Shown here: positions 36,599-44,554 of the stretch, one piece after another | Position numbering within the stretch: the first letter of the stretch is position 1 | Layout of the letters: each line of letters opens with the position of its first letter | Assembly: GCA_963757335.1 (NCBI GenBank) | Contig: CAVWRJ010000004.1 | Location: 62,001 to 126,000, forward strand | Direction of reading: 5' to 3' | DNA: 64,000 bases | DNA from: DASQPA01 sp963757335 | GTDB lineage: Bacteria > Acidobacteriota > Thermoanaerobaculia > Multivoradales > UBA5704 | Made by a program: the position numbers and the translations under genes | The notes under the pieces: model-generated | What the model was told of the DNA's origin: nothing | Database searches by the model: none | The model's input: the letters and a program-made list of their open reading frames with translations, nothing else

Positions 36599-37705
36599 CT
36601 ACTGGTGACGCGGGATGCAGCCGGCCGTCATCCGCTGCGCCATCAGGGTGGTGACCGGCACGCCGCCGATCGTCCCCGTGTAGACCCCTTCCCCGGTGCA
36701 GCCCGTGGCGGTGCAGAAGACGTCCGGGCTGCGGGGGGGCTGGAGCTGGGAGGCCGCGTGGACGAAGTACGAACCCTCTGCGGGCGAGTTGTTGAGGGTC
36801 GCTGGGTCGACGCAGTACCAGGCGCTCACGCCCGTCTTGGGATAGGCGAGGTCGGCACCCGGAGCGGTGACGACGCTGTCCGCCCTCCAGATCGGGTCGC
36901 CGGCGTTCGAGCCGGTGTTCTGACCGCAGGTCGAGGTTCCCGTGAGGTTGTCGAGCCAGGTCTGCTGGCTGCCGCTCGAAAAGCCGAGGTGGGCCTGCAT
37001 GGTCGCGAGCGGCAGCTCGGGGCAGAGCTGGGTGAGGGCGCAGCCCGGCGCCGCGGTATCGCAGCCGCAGTCGACCCGGGCGAAGACCGGTCCGGCCGTG
37101 AGCATCACGTAGTCGAGGGTATCCTCAAGCCCGTACTCGGCCAGCAGGTAGCTCATGACCGCCGAGCCGCCGCTGTGCCCCTGGCCGCAGAAGCCGATGT
37201 CGCGTCGCGCACCATGGATGTGGGGGCTCGAGAAGGCCCAGCGGGCGACGGAAGCCGGCCGGCAGGCACCGTCCAGGATGCTCGGGGTGCTGGTCTGCTC
37301 CCACTCGCTGTCCCAGGCGATGTCCAGGAGCTGGAAGCCGGCGGCTTCGTAGTTCGACTCCAGGGTCCGATGGGAGGAACCCCCGGAGGTGAAGTTGGAG
37401 GTCCCGCCGCTCCCGTTGTGGAGGAAGATCGTCCCCTTGAGGGTCGTGCCGGAGCCCAGGGTGACGGTCCAGACCGTGGCGGAGAGGTCCGGCGCTCCGG
37501 TGCAGCCGGTGACGGTGATCCGCCCGCAGGTGACACTGCCGCCGGTCGGCACCGGCGGCAGCGAGGCGCCCGTCGGACAGGGGATCCCGCCCAGTTCGAT
37601 CACCGTGCCGGCCGGCAACGCGGCCTCCGCGGGGATTGCGGCGGCGAGCGAGAGGGCGAGGAGCGCGGGGGTGAGATACAACGACAACTTGGGTTTATAG
37701 AGCAC
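36599..37705 (-). CDS. Secreted alpha/beta-hydrolase-like protein
   Basis: 368 residues from a GTG start behind AAAGGAGAG. Signal peptide LTPALLALSLAAAIPAEA. The nucleophile elbow GQGHSGGSAVMSYLL contains GHSGGS, and many cysteines suggest disulfides in the periplasm or outside. The closest general pattern is a secreted esterase or PHB-depolymerase-like hydrolase; the substrate is unknown. A 241-nt gap with no convincing gene separates it from the divergent locus at 37947. Confidence 0.72.
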   Translation of the reverse strand: MLYKPKLSLYLTPALLALSLAAAIPAEAALPAGTVIELGGIPCPTGASLPPVPTGGSVTCGRITVTGCTGAPDLSATVWTVTLGSGTTLKGTIFLHNGSGGTSNFTSGGSSHRTLESNYEAAGFQLLDIAWDSEWEQTSTPSILDGACRPASVARWAFSSPHIHGARRDIGFCGQGHSGGSAVMSYLLAEYGLEDTLDYVMLTAGPVFARVDCGCDTAAPGCALTQLCPELPLATMQAHLGFSSGSQQTWLDNLTGTSTCGQNTGSNAGDPIWRADSVVTAPGADLAYPKTGVSAWYCVDPATLNNSPAEGSYFVHAASQLQPPRSPDVFCTATGCTGEGVYTGTIGGVPVTTLMAQRMTAGCIPRHQ

Positions 37706-37880
37706 GTTCTCTCCTTTCGAGGCTTCGTTACAGAGGAGAGTGTCGCGAACCGCCGGTGGGGAGCCACCCTGAGCTCCGCGAAGGTCGGAGGGCGGCCGGC
37801 GGGCGGAGGCGTCGAGGAGCCAAGGTCAATACCGTCGTACCTCCTGCGCCTTATACAAGGGAGGCTTCGGCAGGCCCCTC

Positions 37881-37932
37881 TAGCGTCCGAATCTAGCGTC
37901 CAGCCCCTTCTCATCTCGCCTTCTGGACGCTA
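37881..37932. promoter_or_regulatory. CTGGACGCTA motif cluster upstream of the winged-helix-like gene
   Basis: Partial site TAGCGTCC at 37881-37888, full TAGCGTCCAG at 37894-37903, and CTGGACGCTA at 37923-37932 (14 nt before the ATG at 37947). The last two are exact inverted copies with a 19-nt loop between them. Confidence 0.75.
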
Positions 37933-37946
37933 AACTCCACGCCGCC

Positions 37947-38438
37947 ATGCCCACCGACAACTACGAGCGCTACCGCAAACGCCTCGAGGAGCAGCTCCGC
38001 ACCGACATGGGGCTGCTCTACGAGGCTCACCTCGCCAAGCTGCGCGCCTTCGAGACCGTCGAGCGGTTGCGGGGGAACGCCGGGAATGTCGACAATCTCG
38101 ACGTCGGCTCCCTGCTGGAATCCGAGATCTCGGCCCACCTCCAGCCCGTGGCCGCTCCGGCCAGCCCAGTAGTACCCTCCCCGGCGGAGCCTCCCCGGCG
38201 GAGCGGGTGGTTTGAGGTCATCGAGGCAGTGGAGGCGGCCCTCCCCGGGCTGCCCGAGGAGTTCGACCGGTTCGACGTCATCGCCGCCCTCGACTTCGAG
38301 CCCCGCCGCTCCACCCTTCTCGAAGCCCTCCAGACCCTGACGCGGACTGGCGTTCTCACCATCGCCCGGGAAGCGGCCGGAAAAAGGCCCACGGTGTTCC
38401 GTAAGGCCGACGTAGAGAGTCAGCCGGCCGGCGTCTGA
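37947..38438 (+). CDS. Winged-helix-like small protein in a repeat-bracketed locus
   Basis: 163 residues: a charged helical N-terminus (TDNYERYRKRLEEQLRTDM, then LYEAHLAKLRAFETVERLRG), a Pro-rich linker (about 68-90), and a C-terminal part that reads like a winged helix (FDVIAALDFEPRRSTLLEAL, then LTRTGVLTIAREAAGKRPTV). No signal peptide or membrane segment. The family is not recognised. It is bracketed by CTGGACGCTA motifs upstream (37881-37932) and downstream (38445-38518), so it may bind them and autoregulate; that is inference. Confidence 0.6.
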   Translation: MPTDNYERYRKRLEEQLRTDMGLLYEAHLAKLRAFETVERLRGNAGNVDNLDVGSLLESEISAHLQPVAAPASPVVPSPAEPPRRSGWFEVIEAVEAALPGLPEEFDRFDVIAALDFEPRRSTLLEALQTLTRTGVLTIAREAAGKRPTVFRKADVESQPAGV

Positions 38439-38444
38439 CCTCGG

Positions 38445-38518
38445 CTGGACGCTAAAAGCTCCTTGTAGCGTCCAGAAATGGTCCTGTCGGACGCTCAAGA
38501 CCTCGGTTCTGGACGCTA
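38445..38518. promoter_or_regulatory. Downstream CTGGACGCTA motif cluster
   Basis: CTGGACGCTA at 38445-38454 and TAGCGTCCAG at 38466-38475 form a 10-bp hairpin with an 11-nt loop, 6 nt after the stop of the 37947 gene. Another direct copy lies at 38509-38518. They merge into the 21-bp array. Confidence 0.75.
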
Positions 38519-38770
38519 CAGGCTCTTTTTGGACGCAGAAAAGAGCATTTCGGACGCGGAAAAGCTCCTTTCGGACGCTGGAAAGAGCACTTCGGACGCC
38601 GGAGTGGATGTTTCGGACGCCGAAGTGATCACTCTGGCGTCTGAAACATCCATTCTGGACTCCGAAGCGTTCATTCCGGACGCAGGAAAGCTCCTTTCGG
38701 AGTCCGAAAGGGTCTTTTCTGCGTCCGAAAAGAGCTTTTATGCGTCCGAAATGGGCAGCTCGCAGCTCAA
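38450..38770. repeat. 21-bp tandem array 2
   Basis: About 15 units, nearly all exactly 21 bp: e.g. GGACGCGGAAAAGCTCCTTT plus C. Early units open with GGACGC; the last ones carry GCGTCC or GGAGTCC at that place, so the motif flips orientation along the array. One 22/20 pair occurs near 38488-38530. It lies between converging genes (winged-helix-like protein at 38438, PIN toxin at 38847), like array 1, and its units are similar to the left-hand part of array 1. Confidence 0.88.
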
Positions 38771-38813
38771 TGACTCGTCCGAGCCCGCCTTCGTGAGTCT
38801 TCCCGATCTCTGA
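38478..38813 (+). CDS. Possible heptad-repeat protein encoded by array 2
   Basis: 111 codons from ATG 38478, directly after the downstream hairpin. The 21-bp units translate as seven-residue repeats such as SDAEKLL, SDAGKST and SDAEVIT, rich in Asp, Ser, Ala and Lys, ending SEPAFVSLPDL. Constant 21-nt units keep the frame, which would be expected if the protein mattered, but no clear ribosome site is present and the DNA motif may be what is kept. I leave it undecided. Confidence 0.3.
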   Translation: MVLSDAQDLGSGRYRLFLDAEKSISDAEKLLSDAGKSTSDAGVDVSDAEVITLASETSILDSEAFIPDAGKLLSESERVFSASEKSFYASEMGSSQLNDSSEPAFVSLPDL

Positions 38814-38846
38814 GCTGGCCTTTGAGCTTCCTACAGGTGCCGGAGC

Positions 38847-39260
38847 TCAACCGAGGATCTCCATCGCCTCGTACTGCTGGCCCCGGCGCACTCGGTAGAT
38901 GGCGAAGTCACCGCGATCAAGGGTAAAGATTTTCCGGGTCGGAAGGGCTTCGGCCGCTGTGATGAGGGAGGCATCGGCAAGATCCATGGGCCGATCCGCG
39001 TACTGATCCATCAGTTCGAAGGCGCGGCGGATCGCCACATCTTCCATGGGCCAGACTGCCACCCCGCCCTCCAGGACGAAATCGCGCAACCGCTGAGATC
39101 CGAGGCTTCCGGGTTCCAACATATGGAAGCATTCAGTCAAGACGGGCACCGTCGTCCATAGAGGGGCACGCAGGCTCCGAAGGACGGCCCTACAGCGTTG
39201 GTGCGCGCCATCTCTGGGATCGAAGAGGGCGACGAAAGGGCCGGTATCGACCAGGATCAT
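38847..39260 (-). CDS. PIN-domain toxin, second VapC-like
   Basis: 137 residues. ILVDTGPFVALFDPRDGAH (first Asp), VPVLTECFHML (Glu), PMDLADASLITAAEALPT (Asp pair) and KIFTLDRGDFAIYR (last Asp) make a complete PIN site. Its start overlaps the antitoxin gene by 4 nt. Confidence 0.92.
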   Translation of the reverse strand: MILVDTGPFVALFDPRDGAHQRCRAVLRSLRAPLWTTVPVLTECFHMLEPGSLGSQRLRDFVLEGGVAVWPMEDVAIRRAFELMDQYADRPMDLADASLITAAEALPTRKIFTLDRGDFAIYRVRRGQQYEAMEILG

Positions 39261-39517
39261 CGCCCAAGCTTTCTACGGATCGCCTCCTGCACGCCGCGCC
39301 GAGTCTCGGTCGAGGGAGCGACGGCGTACCCTCCCGGCCCGAGATCCAGCTCCTCATAGATCTCATAGGCCGTGCGGCGGCTTTCCTGGGACTGCTGGTT
39401 ACGTAAGGCGAGGAGCCCACGCTTGAGCACCGCGGAGATCGAAAGACCGGTATCTCGCACAAGATCTTCGAGGATCCTCTCCGTATCTTCATCCAGGCGT
39501 ACCGTCCGCGAGCTCAT
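39257..39517 (-). CDS. Ribbon-helix-helix antitoxin
   Basis: 86 residues. SSRTVRLDEDTERILEDLVR, then GLSISAVLKRGLLALRNQQS is a ribbon-helix-helix domain; the rest (AYEIYEELDLGPGGYAVA) would contact the toxin. GAGGAGG lies before the start. Repeated TGTAATAC operator-like sites lie 15-32 nt upstream. Confidence 0.88.
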   Translation of the reverse strand: MSSRTVRLDEDTERILEDLVRDTGLSISAVLKRGLLALRNQQSQESRRTAYEIYEELDLGPGGYAVAPSTETRRGVQEAIRRKLGR

Positions 39518-39531
39518 CGTTCTTCCTCCTC

Positions 39532-39549
39532 TGTAATACAGTGTAATAC
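39532..39549 (-). promoter_or_regulatory. Operator-like repeat TGTAATAC x2 for the RHH/PIN pair
   Basis: TGTAATAC at 39532-39539 and 39542-39549, 10 bp apart (one helical turn), in an AT-rich patch that also gives a -10-like TATTAC on the minus strand. Typical for antitoxin autoregulation. Confidence 0.6.
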
Positions 39550-39589
39550 GCCCCCCTACCCCTAGGCAACCGTCCTGCGGATCTCGCCG

Positions 39590-40421
39590 CTATTGCGCCA
39601 GCCGGTGTCTCTTCAAAAACTCCACGATCTTCGCCGAGGCCCAGGGCGGATAGACGTGCCGGCCGGGGTGGAAGATGGTTTCGACCGGGGCGCCGTGAGG
39701 GTGAAGCGTAGAGCGTGCAGCCGGGGCCGCAGGCCTCTCCCGGGCCGAGGGCGCCGTCGAGCGTTCGCACGATCTCGATCGTTTGCTTCTGGTCCTTCAC
39801 GGGGACGACCCAATCCTTCTCACCCATGATCTGGAGGAGCGGCTTCGGGGCGGCCAGGTGGATCTTGGGGCCGACGCTTCCGGCGCAGGAGGCGAAGGCG
39901 GCGAAGGTGCTGGGGCGCTCGGCCCAGAGGAGATAGTCGAAGTAGGCGCCGTTCGAGAAGCCGGTCGCGTAGATACGGCGATCGTCGACGGGGTACTTGG
40001 CGCGGAGGGTGGCGAGCACGGCGTCGAAGAACTTGAGGTCGCGATCCCGGTAGTCTCCCGGCGCGAGCTGCCAGCCGGTGCGGAGCGCCAGGGGATCGAC
40101 CCGGCGGCTGAAGGTGCGCACGCCCTGCATGTAGACGACGAGCGCCTCCGGCCAGAGAGTCTCGATCGCCATGCTGTGCGCCGCCTCCTGCATGCTGCCG
40201 CCGTGGCCGTGGAAGGCGAAGACGAGGGGAATTTTCCCGGCCGCGGGATTCGAAGCGGGAGCGAACACCAGCGCCTGGCGCTCGACGCCGTCGATCGTCC
40301 ACTTCAAGGTGAGGGGCTCCGGCGCCGCCGCATTGGGGGCATTGGAGGCATGGCGGTTTGCGGCATAGGCGGGGAGAACGGCAATTCCGAGGAATGCGAG
40401 AAACAAGAGGATTTTTCTCAT
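39590..40421 (-). CDS. Secreted PHB-depolymerase/feruloyl-esterase-like hydrolase (one frameshift)
   Basis: ATG 40421 opens a signal peptide (KILLFLAFLGIAVLPAYAA). A period-9 repeat (near 40322-40355) gives HASNAPNAAAP. Then LVFAFHGHGGSMQEAAHSM, IYATGFSNGAYFDYLLWAER with the Ser in GFSNG, and LLQIMGEKDWVVPVKDQ with the Asp. The frame breaks near 39700; the true end HGAPVETIFHPGRHVYPPWA (with the His) runs to the TAG at 39590. Reconstructed length is about 277 residues, normal for LpqC-like esterases. Confidence 0.8.
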
Positions 40422-40469
40422 GGGATGCCTGGCTTCTGCGAAGGATGCGAAGGAGATGCCACGCAAACG

Positions 40470-40505
40470 AAAAAGGGCGGCCGCGGGAGAGTCCCGCGGT
40501 CGCCC
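40470..40505 (-). terminator. Intrinsic terminator of the symporter operon
   Basis: A near-perfect 14-bp hairpin (40475-40505, arms GGGCGGCCGCGGGA / TCCCGCGGTCGCCC) followed on the minus strand by TTTTT (40474-40470). It lies 25 nt after the symporter stop. Confidence 0.85.
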
Positions 40506-40530
40506 CGAGGAGCGCGGTGGGGGAGCGGGC

Positions 40531-42087
40531 CTACTCGGCGCCGATCCCCAGATAGGTGCGGAGCTTCTCGTCCTCGTACATCGTCTGCGCCCGGTCGTCC
40601 TTGCTCATCAGGGAGACCAGGAAGGCGACGAGGAAGGAGGCGGTCATCGAGAAGATGGCCGGGTTCTTGAGCGGGAAGATCGCCTTCTCGTTGTGGAAGA
40701 TGTCGACCCACACCGTGGGGGAAAGGACGATCAGGAGGATCGCTAGGAACGCGCCGGTCAGGATCGAGGCCACCGCCCCGGCCGTCGTGAAGCGTTTCCA
40801 GACGATCGAAAGCAGGAGCGCCGGGAAGTTGGCGCTGCAGGCGACGGCAAAGGCCAGGCCCACCATGAAGGCGACGTTCTGGGTCTTGAAGAGGAAGCCC
40901 AGGAGCACGGCGCAGATGCCGAAGACGACGGTCGAGATCTTCGCCACGCTCACCTGCTCGGCTTCGGTCGCCGTCCCATGCTTGACGACGTTCAGGTAGA
41001 TGTCGTGCGACAGCGCCGAGGCCCCGGCGAGAGTCAGGCCGGCGACGACCGCGAGGATGGTGGCGAAGGCCACGGCGGCGATGAAGCCGAGGAACGGGGT
41101 GCCGCCTAAAAGCTCGGCCAGGAGCGGCGCCGCCATGTTGCCGCCCTTGTCGACCCCGGTGATGACGTCGCGGCCGACCAGGACCGCGGCGCCGAAGCCG
41201 ACGATCGGGATGATGATGTAGAAGTAGCCGATGAAGCCGGTCGCGTAGAGCACCGAGGTCCGCGCCGCCTTGGCGTCGGGGACGGTGTAGAAGCGCATGA
41301 GGATGTGCGGCAGGCCGAGGAGGCCGAGCATGAGGGCGAGCCCCAGGGAGACGGCGTCGGTCGGGCTCGTCACGAGGCCGCCGGGCTCGAGCGCGCCCTG
41401 GCCGTACTTCTGCGCCGCGGCGCCGTAGAGGGCTCCCGGGCTCCAGCCGAACTTGTTCAAGACCAGGATGGTCAGGAACGAGACGCCGAAGAGGAGGAGG
41501 ATCGCCTTGACGATCTGCACCCAGGTGGTCGCGATCATGCCGCCGAAGAGGACGTAGACGAGCATCACGGCGCCGACGATGAGCTCCGCATACTCGTACT
41601 TGATGCCGAACATCAGCTTGATGAGGTTGCCCGCTCCCACCATCTGGGCGATGGTGTAGAGGAGGACGGTCAGGACCCCGCCGATCGCCGAGGCGATGCG
41701 CACCGGGGTCTGCTTCAGGCGGTAGGCGACGACGTCGGCGAAGGTGTACTTGCCGAGGTTTCGCGAGCGGCTCGGCGATGAGGAACATGAGCGCCGGCCA
41801 GCCCACGAGCCAGCCGGTGGCATAGATCATCCCGTCATACCCTTTGAGCGAGACGAGACCGGCGATCCCCAAAAAGGAGGCGGCGCTCATGTAGTCGCCG
41901 GAGAGGGCGAGGCCGTTCTGAAAGGCGCTGACGCTCCGGTTGGCGGCGTAGAAATCCTTGGTCGAGCGGGTGCGCTTGGCGGCCCAGTAGGTGATGCAGA
42001 GGGTGAGGACGACGATGATGAGGAAGAAGCCGATGGCGGAGGCGGTGGGATGACCGAGGGAGGTCTGACGGCCGGTGCCGGGTTCAT
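40531..42087 (-). CDS. Sodium:solute (acetate-type) symporter (frameshifts)
   Basis: Reconstructed about 518 residues with SSS-family motifs: VVLTLCITYWAAKRTRSTKD, DYMSAASFLGIAGLVSLKGY, NLGKYTFADVVAYRLKQTP and VGAGNLIKLMFG, as in ActP. One extra T in 41759-41761 breaks the frame between the N-terminal and main parts. A second indel between 42010 and 42080 is needed because the true frame has no start next to the DUF485 gene; ATG 42087 overlaps the DUF485 stop. ActP imports acetate and similar acids; here the substrate is inferred from the DUF485 partner. Confidence 0.85.
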
Positions 42088-42380
42088 TTCTTCACCTCGG
42101 CCTTCAACCGGGCGACCTCGACGTCGTGGCCGTTCGCCCAGATGACGTAGATGGCGGTCAGGACCCAGGCGCCGACGATGACCCCGACCCCTAAGGGGAT
42201 GCCGAGAGTCGTGTATTCGCCGATTTTCCGGGCGAGGAACGGCTTGTCAAAGGCGATGAGCAGGATATAGCCGTAGTAGAGGACGAACAGGCAGACGAGG
42301 AGGAGGATCGAGACCGTCCACCTCCGGGACACCAGCCGCTTGAATTCCTCGGACTCCAACATCTCTCGCGTGCTCTTCAT
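42084..42380 (-). CDS. DUF485 membrane protein, partner of the acetate-type symporter
   Basis: 98 residues with two helices (VSILLLVCLFVLYYGYILLI and IPLGVGVIVGAWVLTAIYVI). DUF485 proteins are usually encoded directly before ActP-type symporters, as here, with a 4-nt overlap. The porin gene lies further upstream on the same strand and may be co-transcribed. Confidence 0.93.
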   Translation of the reverse strand: MKSTREMLESEEFKRLVSRRWTVSILLLVCLFVLYYGYILLIAFDKPFLARKIGEYTTLGIPLGVGVIVGAWVLTAIYVIWANGHDVEVARLKAEVKK

Positions 42381-42419
42381 GAACCCTCCTCCAGGGAATG
42401 GACTCGTTCTCTACGAGAA

Positions 42420-43517
42420 TCAGAATACGAAGACCTGGTACTGGAGACGGACCTGGGTCCGCTTCGGGCTGGTGTCGCGGTCGATCTTGCCGACGCCGAG
42501 CTTCAGGTTCGAGTTGAAACCGTGCGGGAAGAAGCCGATGCCGACCTCGTAGGTCTTCTGGTCCTGGTTCGCCGCGGTCTTGACGTCGAACGTGCGATCG
42601 GTGAGCTGGACGTAGGGCAGGAGCTTGGGGCCGTGGAGGAAGTAGCCGATCTCCAGGAGGATGTTCTTCTGCTTGGGGAGCGCCTTGATGAAAACATCGC
42701 CGTCGAGCTGGTTGTAGTCGACCTGGAGGGTCAGGCCATCCCCGCCGGGGATCGGCTGGTCCCAGAAGAGGTCGGCGTCGTAGGCCTTGTAGTCCTTCTG
42801 GACGTCGTAGCTGCCGCCGATCGACAGGTCCTGGGTCTTGCCGAACGAGGTGCCGCGGTAGAAGAAGCCGGTCTGGGGAGTGCCGAGGATGTGGAAGGCC
42901 AGCCGGCCGGAGTAGCGGAAGGCGTTGTAGAGCTTCGAGCGGTTGCCCTGGAAGGCACCGGCGCGGTACTCGAAGCGGTCGTCCCCCAGGTAGCCGCGGA
43001 GCTCGACCCCGTAGTCGCGACCGGTGCGGGCCTGGAGGGGCGTCGACTCAAGGAAGGTATTCGGCCCGTAGTCGATGGTCATCAGCGAGGCCGCCGACTG
43101 GGTGTGGTTGTAGCTCGAAGGCGGGAGCATGAGGCCGGCGTCGATCTGGAACCCCTTGGAGGCGGTGTAGGTGGCGAAGAAATCCTGGACGAAGAGGTCG
43201 ACGTTGTTCTTGGTGCCGTCGGCGTTGCCCTTGCCGAGGTTCGGGCTGTCGGTGTCGAAGAAGACGTTGACGTTGTCGTACAGCTTGAGCCCGGCGAGGA
43301 GCCGGATGCGGCGGATGTAGAGGTCCTGGGCGGTGTGGGTGGCGTCGGCGTTGTCCAGGGTCTCGCCGGTGACCTGGCCCAAGAGGCCGAGCTTGAAGGT
43401 GGCATTGCCGTCCGTCGAGGTGACCTGGATCTGCGCCGCGGCCGGGTGGCCGAGGAGGCAGAGCGAGGCGGAGAGGGTGACCGCAAGGAGGGTGCTGCGC
43501 TTCAGGAGGTCTTTCAT
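42420..43517 (-). CDS. Outer-membrane beta-barrel porin (OprP/phosphate-selective-like)
   Basis: 365 residues: signal peptide (LAVTLSASLCLLGHPAAAQ), alternating strands with aromatic belts, e.g. YIRRIRLLAGLKLYDNVNVF, FFATYTASKGFQIDAGLMLP, FEYRAGAFQG and TQVRLQYQVFVF with a C-terminal Phe. This fits OprP/OprO-like porins. It lies just upstream of DUF485/symporter on the same strand, so uptake of the same organic acid across the outer membrane is plausible. No regulator nearby. Confidence 0.85.
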   Translation of the reverse strand: MKDLLKRSTLLAVTLSASLCLLGHPAAAQIQVTSTDGNATFKLGLLGQVTGETLDNADATHTAQDLYIRRIRLLAGLKLYDNVNVFFDTDSPNLGKGNADGTKNNVDLFVQDFFATYTASKGFQIDAGLMLPPSSYNHTQSAASLMTIDYGPNTFLESTPLQARTGRDYGVELRGYLGDDRFEYRAGAFQGNRSKLYNAFRYSGRLAFHILGTPQTGFFYRGTSFGKTQDLSIGGSYDVQKDYKAYDADLFWDQPIPGGDGLTLQVDYNQLDGDVFIKALPKQKNILLEIGYFLHGPKLLPYVQLTDRTFDVKTAANQDQKTYEVGIGFFPHGFNSNLKLGVGKIDRDTSPKRTQVRLQYQVFVF

Positions 43518-43764
43518 CGTACCTGGCCCTTTCGCGCGCAGCCGGAATGGCTGCGGTTCCGTTGCAGGGAAAGAACGATGCCGGCGTGAGGCGGACCGGC
43601 GGCTCCGGACCGACCCGTCCGGAAGGGGACCGTGCTTGAGCGGACGCTGCCATACTGCTATGGAGCTGTCAAGGGGCTCCCGTGGTATACCGCGAGAGCG
43701 CCCAGCCCGGAGCAGTCCGGGCAGGCGCCCTGGACCGTAGGAAGAGAGCGTAAGGAGGACGATC

Positions 43765-44424
43765 GTGAAGAAACTCGTGATCTCGATAGCGTTGGTCCTG
43801 GCCGGGGTCCTCGGGCTCTACCTCCTGGGCGTCCCCGGCCCTGCCCGGGCGAGCAACCCCAATGCCCCCGCCCCGCTTCCCGACGGCCCGGGCCTCGCCA
43901 AGGCGACCTTCGCCGGCGGCTGCTTCTGGTGCATGGAGGGGCCGTTCGACCAGCTCGACGGCGTCAAGGCGACCACCTCCGGCTACACCGGCGGGCACAC
44001 CCAGCATCCCACCTACGAGGAGGTCTCCTCCGGCGGCACCGGCCACGTCGAGGCGGTACAGGTCCTCTACGACCCCAAGAAGGTGACCTACCAGAAGCTG
44101 CTCTCGGTCTTCTGGCACAACGTCGACCCCACGACCGCCGGCCGCCAGTTCTGCGACAGCGGCGACCAGTACCAGTCGATCATCTTCTACGCCGACGAGA
44201 CCCAGAAGCGGCTCGCCGAGGAGTCGAAGCAGGAGATCGAGCGGACCAAGACCTTCAAAGACCCGATCGTCACCCCGATCCGCCCCCTGACCCAGTTCTG
44301 GCCCGCCGAGGAGTACCACCAGGACTTCTACAAGAAAGAGCCCCTGCGCTACAAGTTCTACCGCGCCGGCTGCGGGCGGGATCGGCGGTTGCAGCAGCTG
44401 TGGGGGAAGGCGGCCGAGCACTGA
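43765..44424 (+). CDS. msrA: Exported peptide methionine sulfoxide reductase A
   Basis: 219 residues from a GTG behind TAAGGAGGA. Signal peptide (KLVISIALVLAGVLGLYLLG), then GGCFWC with Cys53 and Cys56, TSGYTGGHTQHPTYEEVSSG and SGDQYQSIIFY, and the end EEYHQDFYKKEPLRYKFYRA. It would repair oxidised methionine in the periplasm. No MsrB is next to it. Upstream 43518-43764 holds no other gene. A 7-bp hairpin (44439-44466) follows the stop. Confidence 0.93.
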   Translation: MKKLVISIALVLAGVLGLYLLGVPGPARASNPNAPAPLPDGPGLAKATFAGGCFWCMEGPFDQLDGVKATTSGYTGGHTQHPTYEEVSSGGTGHVEAVQVLYDPKKVTYQKLLSVFWHNVDPTTAGRQFCDSGDQYQSIIFYADETQKRLAEESKQEIERTKTFKDPIVTPIRPLTQFWPAEEYHQDFYKKEPLRYKFYRAGCGRDRRLQQLWGKAAEH

Positions 44425-44554
44425 GCACATGAACTGAAGCCGCGCCCCCCGGAGCCGGAGCGCGGCGCTATGCTATCCTCTTAAGGCCCTCTTCCGCGGA
44501 AAGTCCGCACAAAACGACTTGAAACGGACGAGGGCCTTCCCGAGAGGCACTTCT

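Noticed and set aside
37947..38438. The motif-bracketed gene as a RAYT transposase
   Set aside because: Length and sequence lack the HUH and Tyr motifs of Y1 transposases; only the layout is similar.
38450..38770. Array 2 as a CRISPR or TIGR-type guide array
   Set aside because: There are no unique spacers between constant repeats; variation is spread through each unit, and no nuclease gene is adjacent.
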